This document shows positions 48,831 through 60,221 of a stretch of 64,000 nt of DNA, in pieces. A program made the position numbers and the translations under genes. Every line of letters begins with the position of its first letter. Position 1 is the first letter of the stretch. The notes under the pieces are model-generated. The model saw only the letters and a list, made by a program, of their open reading frames with translations. It was not told the origin of the DNA and made no database searches. Source of the stretch: Akebia trifoliata (Eukaryota; Streptophyta; Magnoliopsida; Ranunculales; Lardizabalaceae); contig CM030713.1 of NCBI GenBank assembly GCA_017979445.1, positions 24,535,163 to 24,599,162 on the forward strand. The letters are read 5' to 3'.

Positions 48831-49559
48831 ATACAAATATTGACATCTCTGATTTAAATTCAGTTTTTTCTCCTAGATGCGCAATATCCTCAAATGGACT
48901 ACTACTATAAAATGATAAAAGTTTACACTGAGGCTGCTTGTTTTGCTAAGGCATCTGCTACTGAATTTATTTCCCTAATAATAGTCTGTAATGCAATTCA
49001 TTTTCCAACAGTTCTTTTTATTCTCTTTTATCCATGAAACCAGGCAAATTATACACTTTGATGAAACCTATATCAAAAGTTCAATCTACAATTTACATGG
49101 CTATGATTTCTCAAGAATCTGACCATCTAATTTAACATTTGAAAACCAATTTCACAGAAACAAAAAATAGAACGAAACCGATTGCTTTAGAAGATTAACA
49201 AACACCTAAAAACACTAAAAGATGTTCATTGTACGACAAAAATTAACCAAAAACCCAACTTTCCACCTCATATATCTTCAAAACCTCAACAAAACAGAAT
49301 AATCTCACAATTTCATATCCAAACCCTCATAGAATCCACCATTAAAACATTAAAATAATACAAAATAAATCACTAAAAGAATCGAAGATATATTTAATTG
49401 TAAGACGCACTAGTAAACCACAAATCATCATCGAATTTACAGTCGATTCTCTTCAAATCAAGATTTACAGTCGATCATACCTTGAAAAGTGAAAACACCT
49501 TAATAGAAACCCAGCTTCCAATCTAAGACGATAAATTGTGACAGAGATCGAAACCTTAG

Positions 49560-49890
49560 AGAGTTCAATCCGATTGCGTGAGAGAAATTGAAATCCTAGA
49601 GACTTCAAATCCGATTGCGATTGCATCAATGAGATATGGAAGTGAGAGAGATCTATCGAGGGAGACAGATCGAAAAAGAGATCGATCAAATAAAGTGGGA
49701 GATGAGAACTATCGAGGGAGACAGATCGATCAAGGGATAGACTGTGAGAGAGAGAGATGGAGAGGTCGATCGATCAAGAGAGCGACTGTGAGAAAGAGAT
49801 GAAGAGGTCGATCGATTGATGACTGTGAGAGAGAGAGAGATGAGCTCGAGAGACAAATAGTGAAAGTGGATGAGATCGAGCGAGAGATGG
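49560..49890 (+). repeat. GA/GATC-rich degenerate repeat near the CACTA right end
   Basis: Variants of GATCGATC, GAGGGAGACAGATCG and GAGAGAGAG alternate for about 330 bp. The overlapping Arg/Glu-rich and Ser/Leu-rich ORFs on both strands reflect this composition. Confidence 0.7.
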
Positions 49891-49986
49891 GAAATGTGGT
49901 CCGAAAGTCGTAGAACTTTGGTATTAAAAATTGACGAGCTAGGCTCATCAATTTTTTTGGTTAAAATTTGGAATTTTCACGTAGTG

Positions 49987-50600
49987 TTCGACTAATCTTT
50001 TGATGTGATCTTAGTAAATGACGCTTCTTCAATTTCTTAAATTTGTGATTGTGTTCTTCTTAAAAGATCTGCTTTATTCATATTTTGAATCAAATCCCTT
50101 TACTTCTATCAATCTTTTGATGTGATCTTAGTAAATGACATTTCTTCGATGTCTCACATTTGTGAGTGTTTTTTCTTAAAAGGCCGTAACAACCCATGCA
50201 CCATATTCACTTTGTAACTTAACCACACACTTTGTTGGGCATCCTATTGTTGTATCACTATGATGCTTAACGTTGGTTACATCATCTTTTTTGTACTCTT
50301 CACGAAGCCACCCTTCTTTGTTGCAAATAATTATCGCCATATGATAGCATTAGTTTTTCTGGATCTACGAGAACTTCCGTTCCATATGCTGAATCCCAGC
50401 TTACTTGCATACTTATTATAATATTGGCATGCATCATTTACCGAATCAAATATCATACCAATATGAGATTTTTCTACTTTACCCACTTCATAATCTTTTT
50501 TTCTCCATTTATCATATGTTCTGTTTCCTCTCAATCATCATCTGTAAAGTGTTTGTCTGTGTTCTCTCGTCATCATAGATTTCTTCTCCTTCAACATTTC
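49987..50600 (-). pseudogene. FAR1-like gene, 5' part (DNA-binding domain)
   Basis: On the minus strand, 50534-50331 reads KSHIGMIFDSVNDACQYYNK then YASKLGFSIWNGSSRRSRK, the start of the FAR1 domain (P-IGM-FDS-DEAY-FYN-YA---GFSIR----R-SRK). The remainder follows across stops and a frame change to QASVWLSYK-like sequence near 50240. It is separated from the MULE-like core (40979-42210) by the CACTA insertion. Two tandem copies of about 108 bp (49990-50095 and 50098-50200, with GATGTGATCTTAGTAAATGA in each) lie between the domain and the breakpoint. Confidence 0.82.
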
Positions 50601-50619
50601 TTATGGATTTAGATTCATG

Positions 50620-51271
50620 CCATTGACTTCACATGGTTGAACTTTCCCCTTCCATGAGCTAAGGTTAACTATTCAAATAACAATTCTTATGGGAAATAAG
50701 AAACATGTTCTAATGTAATACAAACAGTTTATGAAAGACGTCCTTAGTTTAAATAAATATTGACATGCAATATTTATATAATTTCCAACTTTCAAAATAG
50801 TACAAATAATTATAGTTATTTAACATTTGCTTCTTAAGAAATAAAAAAAATTATAATTTTTTATGTTGTAAAATAATTGATTTGCTTCGATTTAAACCCC
50901 ATTTAATGATTTTTTACAAGTAACTAAAAAAATCAAAATAAGAAAAGAAAAATTGAATGATGAATTGGAATTATCCTTTTGTTATTTCAAATATAATATA
51001 GGTTGATAACGAGAATATTCAACTTGAAACAAGGCCGAAGGAGCAATTGATTATTTGAAAACAAAGGAGTATCTCAAATAATTCCCTAATTTGATAGTGC
51101 GGTGTCTAAATCACCAAAAAAAAATTTCCAACACTTTCCTTACTTAGTAAGTCTTCAAATCTTACTGAGGGTTGTTGAGCTCAAATGGATTACCAAATTG
51201 GAAATCCAACACCACAATCCTCTAGATTTAATGGAAAAACTCCTATCCAAAAAAAAATCCCACATATATAT
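50620..51271. other. AT-rich DNA between the FAR1 remnant and the MITE cluster
   Basis: No gene or clear repeat seen beyond homopolymer runs. Confidence 0.5.
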
Positions 51272-51594
51272 GGTGTTCGGAGGCCCAGAAGAGAGCCAAA
51301 CATTTTTTCAATGCAAGGGTTAGAAGTTTCAGAACTGGCTGATTTTTTTAAGGATAATCTCTATGATGAGGAGATCATCCTCACAAAAAATAGCCCATTC
51401 TTAAACTTCTAACCTCATCAAAAGTTGTTTACAAAAAACGGACGGTCCACGGTCTTTAACTTGTAAATAGGGGTAGAAGTTTCGAAATGAGCTGATTTTT
51501 GGTGAGGATGATCTCTTCACAAAAAATCAGCCCATTTTGAAATTGTAACCCCTATTTTGAAAATGTTTGGCTCTCTTTAGGGCCTCCGAACGCC
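51272..51594. mobile_element. Hairpin MITE copy 1 (323 bp)
   Basis: The ends GGTGTTCGGAGGCCC and inverted GGCGTTCGGAGGCCC extend to about 40 bp (with GAGAGCCAAACATTTT on both). Left flank is a TA tract, right flank a (TC)n tract. Inside are two GCTGATTTTT...AGGAT-type hairpin modules. Confidence 0.85.
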
Positions 51595-51633
51595 TCTCTC
51601 TCTCTCTCTCTTTCTCTCTATGTATATATATAT

Positions 51634-51963
51634 GACAAAATCTATGACAATGATTTTTGTCTTAGATGAGTTAGAAGTTTCTGTATTGGCTGATTTTTGG
51701 TAAGGATGATCTCATCACCATGGAGATCATCCTCACCAAAAATTAGTTCATTCCTAAGCTTCTAACTCCATCAAAACTAGTTTACAAAAAAAATTATGAT
51801 TCACGATTCTTCAACTTAGGGTTGGAAGTTTCAAAATGGGATGATTATTAGTGAGGATGATCTCCTCACCATAGAGATCATTCTCACCAAAATTTAGCCC
51901 ATTCCAAAACTACTAAACCCATCAAAAGTGATTTACAAAAATTCATTGTCATAAATTTTGTCA
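51634..51963. mobile_element. Hairpin MITE copy 2
   Basis: GACAAAATCTATGACAATGA at the left matches inverted GACAAAATTTATGACAATGA at the right. The ends differ from copy 1, but the interior has the same two modules, such as GAGGATGATCTCCTCACCAT. The left flank is TATATATATAT. Confidence 0.82.
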
Positions 51964-52517
51964 CAATTATTGTCCCATGAACCGTCCCCTATATAAATGG
52001 GCTTGATCCAAAGTTTTGAAAATGGATGGCTACCGAACTTCTAAACTTAAAATTAAAATTTAATGATGAAAAATAATCTTCTTTTTTTTTTTTAAAGTTC
52101 ATAGAATTTTTCCTCTAGATCCCTGTGGCATTGTATCATTTTTTTTATGCCACACGATGAGTTAAGGGGGAATGTCTGGCGATTGAAAACATAGGTGGGA
52201 TATCTCCAATATTTACCAAATTATAGTGTCAAATGTCTAAATCGCCTAAATGTTCAAGGGGTATGATTGTTGGAGAACAATCCCTCCTCCAGGACACTTC
52301 TTTGCATTAGTGTAACATGTAAAATGGAAATCGAAAGTAAAAAATCAAATAATTAGAGTAAGACAAGTAACATTGAGACTCTCTATTGCATGTTATCATA
52401 TTTTATTTTCAAACCCCTGTATATGTAATTGAGTTGTAAGCATTGAGACTCTTTGTGAATTAGGTCATATAAAATCCTAGAAGATTGAGACTTTTTGTTA
52501 CATATTTTCTATACTGT

Positions 52518-52552
<35 letters not shown>

Positions 52553-52860
52553 CTTACTTTTCCAACCGAGAAGATGAAAAAATAAAAATAAAAAATCATA
52601 TTTTTTGAGGGTAGAGATCAAATAGAGAAGAGGAAATAGATCGATGCGGATTTTGAGGTTTAGACAGAGAATAAAGAAGAAGAAAAGACGCAATAACTTT
52701 TAAAGCTCAATAGTCAAACGCCATATAGACACCAAATGAATGTTAAAAATGGGATATCATTCTAGATCCCCAATCTAGAAACATTACATGTGTCAGTAAT
52801 GCACAAGAAAATATAAAAATATGCTATGACGAGATTATGTCGTTCTAAATTGATTGTTTT
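51964..52860. other. AT-rich DNA with a (GA)n microsatellite
   Basis: A GA tract lies at about 52520-52548. The minus-strand ORF over it is low-complexity. No gene seen. Confidence 0.55.
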
Positions 52861-52992
52861 CAATGCTACATTGACATCATGGTGTCCCTAGAACAATAGA
52901 ATTTTTCCTCGAGATACAAGGAGAAAAATCTATAGTTCTAGACACATTGCCACAACAACACAGCGTTGATGAGTGTAGTGTCAAGCACAATC
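52861..52992. mobile_element. Foldback MITE with TCGAGATACA loop
   Basis: GTGTCCCTAGAACAATAGA is mirrored by GTGTCTAGAACTATAGA, closing on the loop TCGAGATACA (52909-52918). Outer arms are weaker, TGCTACATTGACA-like. Confidence 0.7.
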
Positions 52993-52998
52993 ACTCAA

Positions 52999-53000
<2 letters not shown>

Positions 53001-53048
<48 letters not shown>
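53001..53048 (+). repeat. (TA)n microsatellite, about 24 units
   Basis: Uninterrupted TA repeats end directly at the left end of hairpin MITE copy 3. Confidence 0.95.
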
Positions 53049-53049
<1 letters not shown>

Positions 53050-53052
<3 letters not shown>

Positions 53053-53420
53053 GAGCGTTCGGAGGCCCTAAAGTGAGACAAACAGTGTGTCAAACATTTT
53101 TGAAAACATGGGTTAGAAGCTTCAGAATGGGCCGAAGAGATCATCATCACAAAAAATCAACCCATTCTGAAGCTTCTAACCCTAGTTTACAAGTTGAAGA
53201 ATTGTGGATCGTCAAGTTTTTGTAAATCACTTTTGATGGGATTAGAAATTTTGGAATGGGCTGATTTTTTGTGAGGATGATCTCCTGATTTTTTGTGAGG
53301 ATGATCTCCTCATCATAGAGATCATCCTCATAAAAACTTAGTCCATTCCGAAACTTCTTACCATGTTTTGAAAAATGTTTGGCACAATGTTTGACTCACT
53401 TTAGGGCCTTAGCACGCCAC
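53050..53420. mobile_element. Hairpin MITE copy 3
   Basis: GGGAGCGTTCGGAGGCCCTA and inverted GGGTGGCGTGCTAAGGCCCT are the ends, with AAAGTGAG and TCAAACA shared further in. It sits between the 53001-53048 TA tract and a (CCCA)n(CA)n(TA)n tract at 53417-53459. Both hairpin modules are present, the second with a short local duplication. Confidence 0.85.
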
Positions 53421-53459
53421 CCACCCACCCACCCACACACACACACACACATATATATA

Positions 53460-53775
53460 GACAACGTGTTTTGTCTTATATGGGCAAAAAGGTTCGGAAT
53501 GAGCCGATTTTTGTGAGGATGATCTCTATGGTGAGGGAATCATCCTTGCAAAAAAGCAGCCCATTCTGAAATTGCTAGTCCCAGTTTGCAAGTTAAAGAA
53601 TAGTGGACCGTTTATTTTAACCGTTAATTTGTAACCACTTTTCATAGGGTTAGAAGTTTTAGAATCAGATGATTTTTTGTGAGGATGATCTACTGACCAT
53701 AAAGATCATCCTCACAAAAAATCTGCCAAATCCGAAAACTGTTGTCCTATATTATTATGTAGTTAAATCACACAC
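53460..53775. mobile_element. Hairpin MITE copy 4
   Basis: It begins after TATATATA with ACAACGTGTTTTGTCTTATA, the subterminal block of copy 6, and contains both GTGAGGATGATCT modules. The right end is diverged (GTTGTCCTATATTATTATG). Confidence 0.7.
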
Positions 53776-54090
53776 TCCTATTGTTTCAAGGCCTTATCTA
53801 AAGGTGGACAAAAAAAAAATTAGGATTGAGGTTAAATTTCGTGCAGATAATTGAATACATGTTTTTTTTTTTTTTTAATATTAAAATTTTAAAAGAAAAA
53901 AAAAAGTTTTTTGTCTTACCTACTAGGATAATGAGGTATATAACTATATATGTGACATTCATCCCTTGAATTAAAAAAGAAGAAGAAATAGAATACCACC
54001 TCAAGCCTTTGATATAATATGTAAATGAAATAATCCTTGTCTATAACATTTGATATTGGGAGAGATAATTGAAAGCACATCGACATTTTT
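53776..54090. other. AT-rich DNA without a gene
   Basis: Poly-A and poly-T runs only. Confidence 0.5.
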
Positions 54091-54099
54091 TAAAATAAA

Positions 54100-54500
54100 T
54101 AAAAAGTGAAGTGAATTGAGAGATTTTTGAGGGATAGAGGAGTCGTCACCTAATTTAGATCTTGGAACTAAAAATTTACTAATGAGTCTACGAATTAGAG
54201 AAAATAGGCAAGGGATCAAGGTACGAGTTTTGGAAGGTATTAGGCACTAAACCCACCCGATCGAGGTCATCGGTCTCTACTAAGATCCAAGATTATCCTA
54301 TAATCAATAATTAAAGACTAATATCAAGCTAGTATCCTTGGGTCAAAAATAGGGAGTCCTAAATCGAGGTGAATGATACTAGCTTGACATTAGTCTTTAA
54401 TTTATATTGAATTAGCCAATCAAATTATCGATATTTTATATCGAGCTGGCTAATCGAATCTTATGGTTACGATTTCCCTAAATTACAAAAAGAAACATTC
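54100..54500 (+). mobile_element. Possible LTR fragment
   Basis: The block GAGTCGTCACCTAATTTAGA resembles the GAGTCGCCACC motif common near the 3' end of plant Gypsy LTRs and is followed by AGGCACTAAACCCACCCGAT. ACTAGCTTGACATTAGTCTT also occurs inverted at about 54318-54400. No ends found. Confidence 0.35.
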
Positions 54501-54629
54501 TTTCCACATTTTGAATTTTAAGAATCTTGAAAAAGTCATATTTTCAAATAATTTTAAAAAGCTCCACGTAGCATGTATCAATAGATCAATTAGCGAGTTA
54601 AGGCACTTAAATTGGTGAATTTTGAAAAA

Positions 54630-55095
54630 AATGAAAATCAATTTAAGCATCAAGTGCGCAAAGATTAATGATTCAACTCACTTGCCATCCTTTGAAAAAA
54701 AAAATCAATTTACATATCGCACACACAAAAATCATTGAATCAACTCATTGGCCATATTTTGGAAAGAACAAAATCACTTGAGGTACCACGTGCACAAAAA
54801 TCAATTAGTTGACTCGAGTACATTTTATAAAATAAATTTTAAAAAAATATTTTCTTTAACTTCTCCACGTGCTACAAAAACTCACTGAGTTAACTTGGTA
54901 AAGAATGACACAAACTCGACCTCCATGTCAGCAAAACATTTAAAAGGCAGTGGGTTTACTCTGTGACCTCTTTTACCACAAAAGAAAAAAAAAAGCAATT
55001 TTACACAATATGCACATGAAATCATTGAGTCAACTCAGTGATCATATTTTTAAAAAAAAAATCAATTTTCACACCATGTGCACGTGAAAATGAGC
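54630..55095 (+). repeat. Degenerate 75-90 bp tandem repeat
   Basis: CGTGCACAAAAATCA, TGAGTCAACTCA and GGCCATATTTT recur about five times in this order with heavy divergence. Confidence 0.6.
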
Positions 55096-56739
55096 TTCAA
55101 TCACATAAATCCAATTTGATAATGCAAACAAATAATCCCCAATCGTCATCATCATTGTATCAAGCATTAACATAAAAACAGTCCAAATAATGTCATCAAG
55201 ACAATAATACAAAACACTTGCTCGAGATAACAAATAAATTATCCCAAACCATGTGTTCAATCTTGTGATCAAACGAGTGAAAGCATCATACTAATAATCC
55301 CAAATTCATCACAAGGTTATATGCGATTAACCATATATTTTCATATGCAAATCATCCTACCTTTGAACAGTTCAAAAAAAAAAAAAAATACACAAATCGA
55401 TTTAGAGTGGTCAATGTGTCAAAGCCAGTCAAAGGAACATTATGGTTAACATACCAACTAGGGAAGCATGGCCGCGACTTTCATAGAGATGTTGACAGAA
55501 AAGTTTATGGATGATTAAGAAGATGGGTGACATCATGAAGGAGAGAACATTAGACTTAATACCCATGAAATCATGACTTAAATAAAAAAGATATGGAATA
55601 CTCCCCGTTTGATTCAGCTACCTGAATCTGCTGTCAGAAGCTGAAACACTGAAAAGCTTGTTTGATAGAGCTTTGTAAAAGTGTTGTGTTGTTGACTAGA
55701 ATCTAGTAATTATTATTTGATACAGCTTCTAGAATCTGTTGTTTAGGGTAAAATGACCAGAATACCCTTAAGTTGATAAAACACTCAAAATGCATGAAAA
55801 ATTACCATAATACCCTTATAAATATATAATTACACTAAATATATATATAAATATAATAAAATTATATAAAAAATTTAAAAAATAATTGTATTAATTTTAA
55901 TATATTTATAATTGAAAAAAAAAATTATAGAAAAATTTATAATTCTACAGAAATTTCGGCAGCATCTCCTATTAAAAATGAACATATGAAATTTTCCTGA
56001 TAAACAAAATACCTGCATAATACGCAATTCAATATTCACATTACATCATATATACATAAAATATCCACATCACATCATATATACATAACACATCGACATA
56101 ACTTCTAATTTACATTCTGACATCATTTAAACATAATAATCATAGTTAATATAATAAGTTAAATTGAAATAAATAAAAACATAAAAAATATACATCCAAC
56201 AAATGCATACAAAATATATTTTTCATTATTCTTATTTGACACCGTTACTTTATCTTGAGGAACATTATCATTGATAATGTCAACTTCATCTGCCCACACA
56301 AAAACCCTGTCTCTATAAAATAAAATAACACATGAATTAATATCAATCCCATCAAACATAAATATACACCCAACATTAATATCAAATATCATATTACCTA
56401 CCAAGATGGATACCTATAAAACATCCTCCCATAATTTTCTTTTGTTTTAACTGTGATTAATGTCATCACTCGACCACATGTACAACATGATGGATACGTA
56501 TAATTTGCCATCAATGCTATTTATCATACACAAAGAACATAAATAAATAAGTATAGAATCTTCAAAATATAATTAAAAATAATATAATATTTATTCCAAC
56601 ATCGAATAATAGTATTTATCATTACAATACAAAGTAAAAAAATTTAATATGAAAATGCATCAATGATTGCCAGTAAAAATGACATCAACTATTGAATACC
56701 TATGCATTTTCATTATTTGTTGACTCTGACGACCTACTG

Positions 56740-57860
56740 ATGGGGGAACTGAATACTCTTGATCAGTGATCCCATCTTCTTCATCTTTCATTGCCCCTTC
56801 TTCGAATCGAATAAATTATTCATCGACAATGGAATATTTTCTGATAAAATTGTGCAATGCCATGCAGGCCACAACAATGTTTCGTTGTTTGTCCAAATTA
56901 TATGAACGCATCATCTTCAAGATAGGTCATTTTGCCTTCAAAACCTTAAAGGTTCGTTCGATCACATTCCGAAGTGAAAAATGTAAATGATTGAACATTT
57001 CTTGTCGACCATTTGCCCGTGACCTCTTATAGTCTTGTAGATGGTATCGAACACCTCGGTAATGTGCGAGATAACCTTCCATGAGAGAGTACCCAGCATC
57101 TACCAGATAGTATTTACCTATTATTCAAAAAAAAATTATTTGTTTAATTGAATATAAATATATATAATTGACAAACTTTTAAATACAGACCTGGTGGAGG
57201 ATATGAAAATTTTATATTGAGAGTATTCAATGTCTCAAAGAAGACCCGTGAATAATTAGCCGACCCTTCCCAACCAACCACCACATAAGTGAACAACATG
57301 TCAAACGAACATATTACCATTATATTTTGTGTGAGTCCCTTATGTCCTCGATATTGCATTTGGTCTGCTATTGGTATAAATGCACTAACATGTGTTCCGT
57401 CTATAGTTCTAATACAACCCTACATATTTTTTAATTATATTAATCTATAAACATTAATAAAATAAATATATTTAAAGTGTATGTATATAAGAAAATACCT
57501 TAAAATATGATAAAAAATGAGGATTGTTACGGATATGCGGAGAGACTTCATTGAGGTCGGAAGGTACAATTAAGGACATTGACAAGTTCACAATCGTCAA
57601 AAGAACTATGTTGAATTACTTGCTAACCGTTTCAAGTGATGAACAAAACGATCTGTAATTACTCTTTGTCATTGATTATGTCCTATTATCAATAGGAATA
57701 TCGCTAGTTGTTCTTGAATAGTAATATATCGTTGCATCTTTAGTAGACCCCATTCATTTAAAATGGAACATAGATTCACAAATACATGACTTTCCATTCT
57801 AAATAATGAGTGGCACATCGTATTATGATTCAGTGTTTTTCGCACAAAATCAATCCCCTT
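56740..57860 (-). pseudogene. PIF/Harbinger DDE transposase, broken
   Basis: The frame after an acceptor near 57416 reads GCIRTIDGTHVSAFIP (first catalytic Asp), then YRGHKGLTQNIM. After an intron near 57190-57120 come KYYLVDAGYSLMEGYL (second Asp), NGRQEMFNHLHFSLRNVIER (catalytic Glu) and VVACMALHNFIRK. The three acidic residues are all kept. One in-frame TAA follows at about 56814 (IVDE, stop, FIRF), and the upstream segment at 57860-57600 (THNTMCHSLF-like, MQRYITIQEQLAIFL) has several more stops. Confidence 0.85.
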
Positions 57861-58389
57861 GAACGGACAATTACTATGTTCCTCCCTATCTAAGATATTC
57901 TAACAATAAAATAAAGAACCTAAGATGACTCCTCTCGTGACTATATTTAAAACACTTGACTCAACAGTATTATTGGTATCATCATTTGAATCAATGGTAT
58001 CAGTCGTATCAACAGTATTTGTGGTATCAACATCTGAATCCATTTGACCTGTTTATGGATCCATATTAGTTGTATATACACCCAACTTACAATACACAAT
58101 AAAATGATATCCACCACATACAACAAAATTCATTATCCATAATATTAATTACAATAAACATATAATAGTGTAAATAATATCCATCTAACAAAAAATATAA
58201 TATACGTCTAACAAAAATTAACATATCCATCTAACAGAGTATATTACATTAATTAATGCAAAAAGTAACCAATATATATTGCACCCTATAGGTGCATCAT
58301 CAAACCAACATAAATATAAAAGTAACCAAGTATATTGCACCTTATAGGTGCATCCCAAAATCAACATAATATAAAAATAACATGAAAAA

Positions 58390-59430
58390 ATATCTAAGAA
58401 TCTCTTCCAGCCAGATAATCAGTCATCTCGTTCTCCAACCACCTAAGACCAATATCTGTTGATCGTAACCCACAAAAAATCTCTTTGAATTGATTATTTT
58501 TCATAAACATCTTCAAGGCAAAATGATAGAGATCACTGTTGGGGGTTACATCTGTTAGCTGGTCTAAGAGGTCGATTGACTCTTGAATAGTACCTTTCTT
58601 AACAAGAGTAAGATTGATAGAAACAGATGTCTGATTGTTAACTGCATCTACGAGCTTCTCCAATGACTAGCCAATTCGCATAGCAGTAGTCATCTTTTGC
58701 CTACAACCCTGAGGTTGTAGAGTATCGCCACTTCTACGTCAAACAAGATCTGTGGGTGGGGGTACAGTAACGGTAGCATCATCCCCTAACTCATCAGCAT
58801 TATCAGGAGTAAAGTCTAGAGGTGTTTGAGACTCCGGGGGTAAGGTCTCCATGACATCTTCTAGATCATCCGCATCAAGATTATCTGGTTGATTTATTAA
58901 TGTAGATGGCATTGTACCAGATGCAGGCGACCACATCCGGCTACCAGTAGCATATGTGCCTCCAAAGATTACATCTAATTGTTTCACAAACATCAAAGGC
59001 TTCGATCGAAATATTGCATATTTTGGATAATGCTTTAAAAAATAAAAATTCTAAATTATATATAAAAATAAATAAATAAAATAAAGAAGTAATAAAAAAA
59101 ATACCTCTAACCACCCATCCCACCACTCCTCACTTGCATCTAATATACCAGTCTTAACATCATAAGAGACGTCAGTATTTGTCCAAATCTTATTCCAACG
59201 TCCCCAAAGTCATTTTTGTTTATCCCTCTTATTTTTCATTTATCCTTTATCATAGTAAACGCTAGTTATTCTTTTAAACTCCTTCACCAATATTTTATAT
59301 CCGAACTTATCAAGTACTTTATGTGGTCTCCTCCCCTTTTTAACTAATTCATAGCATATCTCGACCCAAACTTCATGTTGTTTGGGTGTCCAATCTGTTT
59401 TCACACTTTTTGAATTGTTATCTTCCATCT
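58390..59430 (-). pseudogene. Harbinger Myb/SANT-like accessory protein, broken
   Basis: 59428-59240 starts MEDNNSKSVKTDWTPKQHEV followed by WVEICYELVKKGRR, the tryptophan-based Myb/SANT-like domain found in plant PIF/Harbinger ORF1 proteins and some host relatives. The protein continues over a stop near 59210 to WNKIWTN and EEWWDGWLE-like sequence, an intron near 59100-59040, then an acidic linker (58996-58739, DADDLEDVMETLPPESQTP) and the C-terminal part (58663-58394, ending LRWLENEMTDYLAGRDS). In this family ORF1 assists the transposase in DNA binding and nuclear import. Confidence 0.75.
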
Positions 59431-60221
59431 GTCAATGATAATAATAGTAGTGCATGGAACAAAACATGTCATATTCTACTTCAATCTCATCATCAATCTT
59501 TTGTAAAATCTTTAGTTCACAAATAAAAAAATAACGAAATAAGTAAGAATAATAAAAATATTGTTCTCAATCCCACGGTTAGGGATCCATGTGTTTTTTA
59601 TCTTTGACTATACAGAGTATAGTAATTGACGTGTGTGTGCGTGTGTAAGTTAAAGAGAAACACAATATATATTTTAATTTTTGCACAATGTGTAATCAAA
59701 GAGAGAAACCATGAGGCAATGTCAGGCTATCCTATAGAAAGTCGGAAGAACGCACAGTTCTCAGTCCCACGGTGAGGGATCCTTGTGTTCTCAATCTTTG
59801 ACTGTACAGAGTACAGTAATTGATGTGTGTGTTTGCGTGTGTAAGATAAAGAAAAACATTCATGATTCAAACACAAACGACACCACCAAAAAACACAAAC
59901 ATCAAACAAACATGATTTAGTTTAAACTTAAAAAAAAAACATCACAATTCTACAACATCCAACAAATATGATTCAAATATTCAAACTTTAAAACTTGGTG
60001 AGACTGCCACTAAGGACTCTTTTGCTTAAAGCTAAAATCCAGTCCTTACTCGAGCAAACCTTACATTATAAATCATGCTACCATTATGAATCCAGCCCTT
60101 ATTGAAATTTCAGAAACTTTTGAAACTAACCATTGTAATGCATGACTATTTAATTCAACCATGAATATGTAAATAATAAACACACCCACATAATAAACCC
60201 TTAAGAAACCCAAACCCTACA

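Larger units (their letters stand above)
42214..49986. mobile_element. CACTA (En/Spm) transposon carrying captured gene fragments, 7.77 kb
   Basis: It starts CACTATGTGAAAA and ends TTTTCACGTAGTG, a 13-bp inverted repeat with one mismatch, flanked by TTC duplications. Subterminal inverted motifs are visible, for example GACGGTCTTAGCCCGTCAAA at the left and TTGACGAGCTAGGCTCATCA at the right. No transposase domain was found. It holds exon-intron fragments of three unrelated host genes, all on the minus strand (C2 domain 43352-43466, HAD 44094-45413, GT8 48336-48521), and a solo LTR (45518-47535). Without the LTR the element would be about 5.75 kb. It depends on an autonomous CACTA elsewhere to move. 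Confidence 0.92.
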
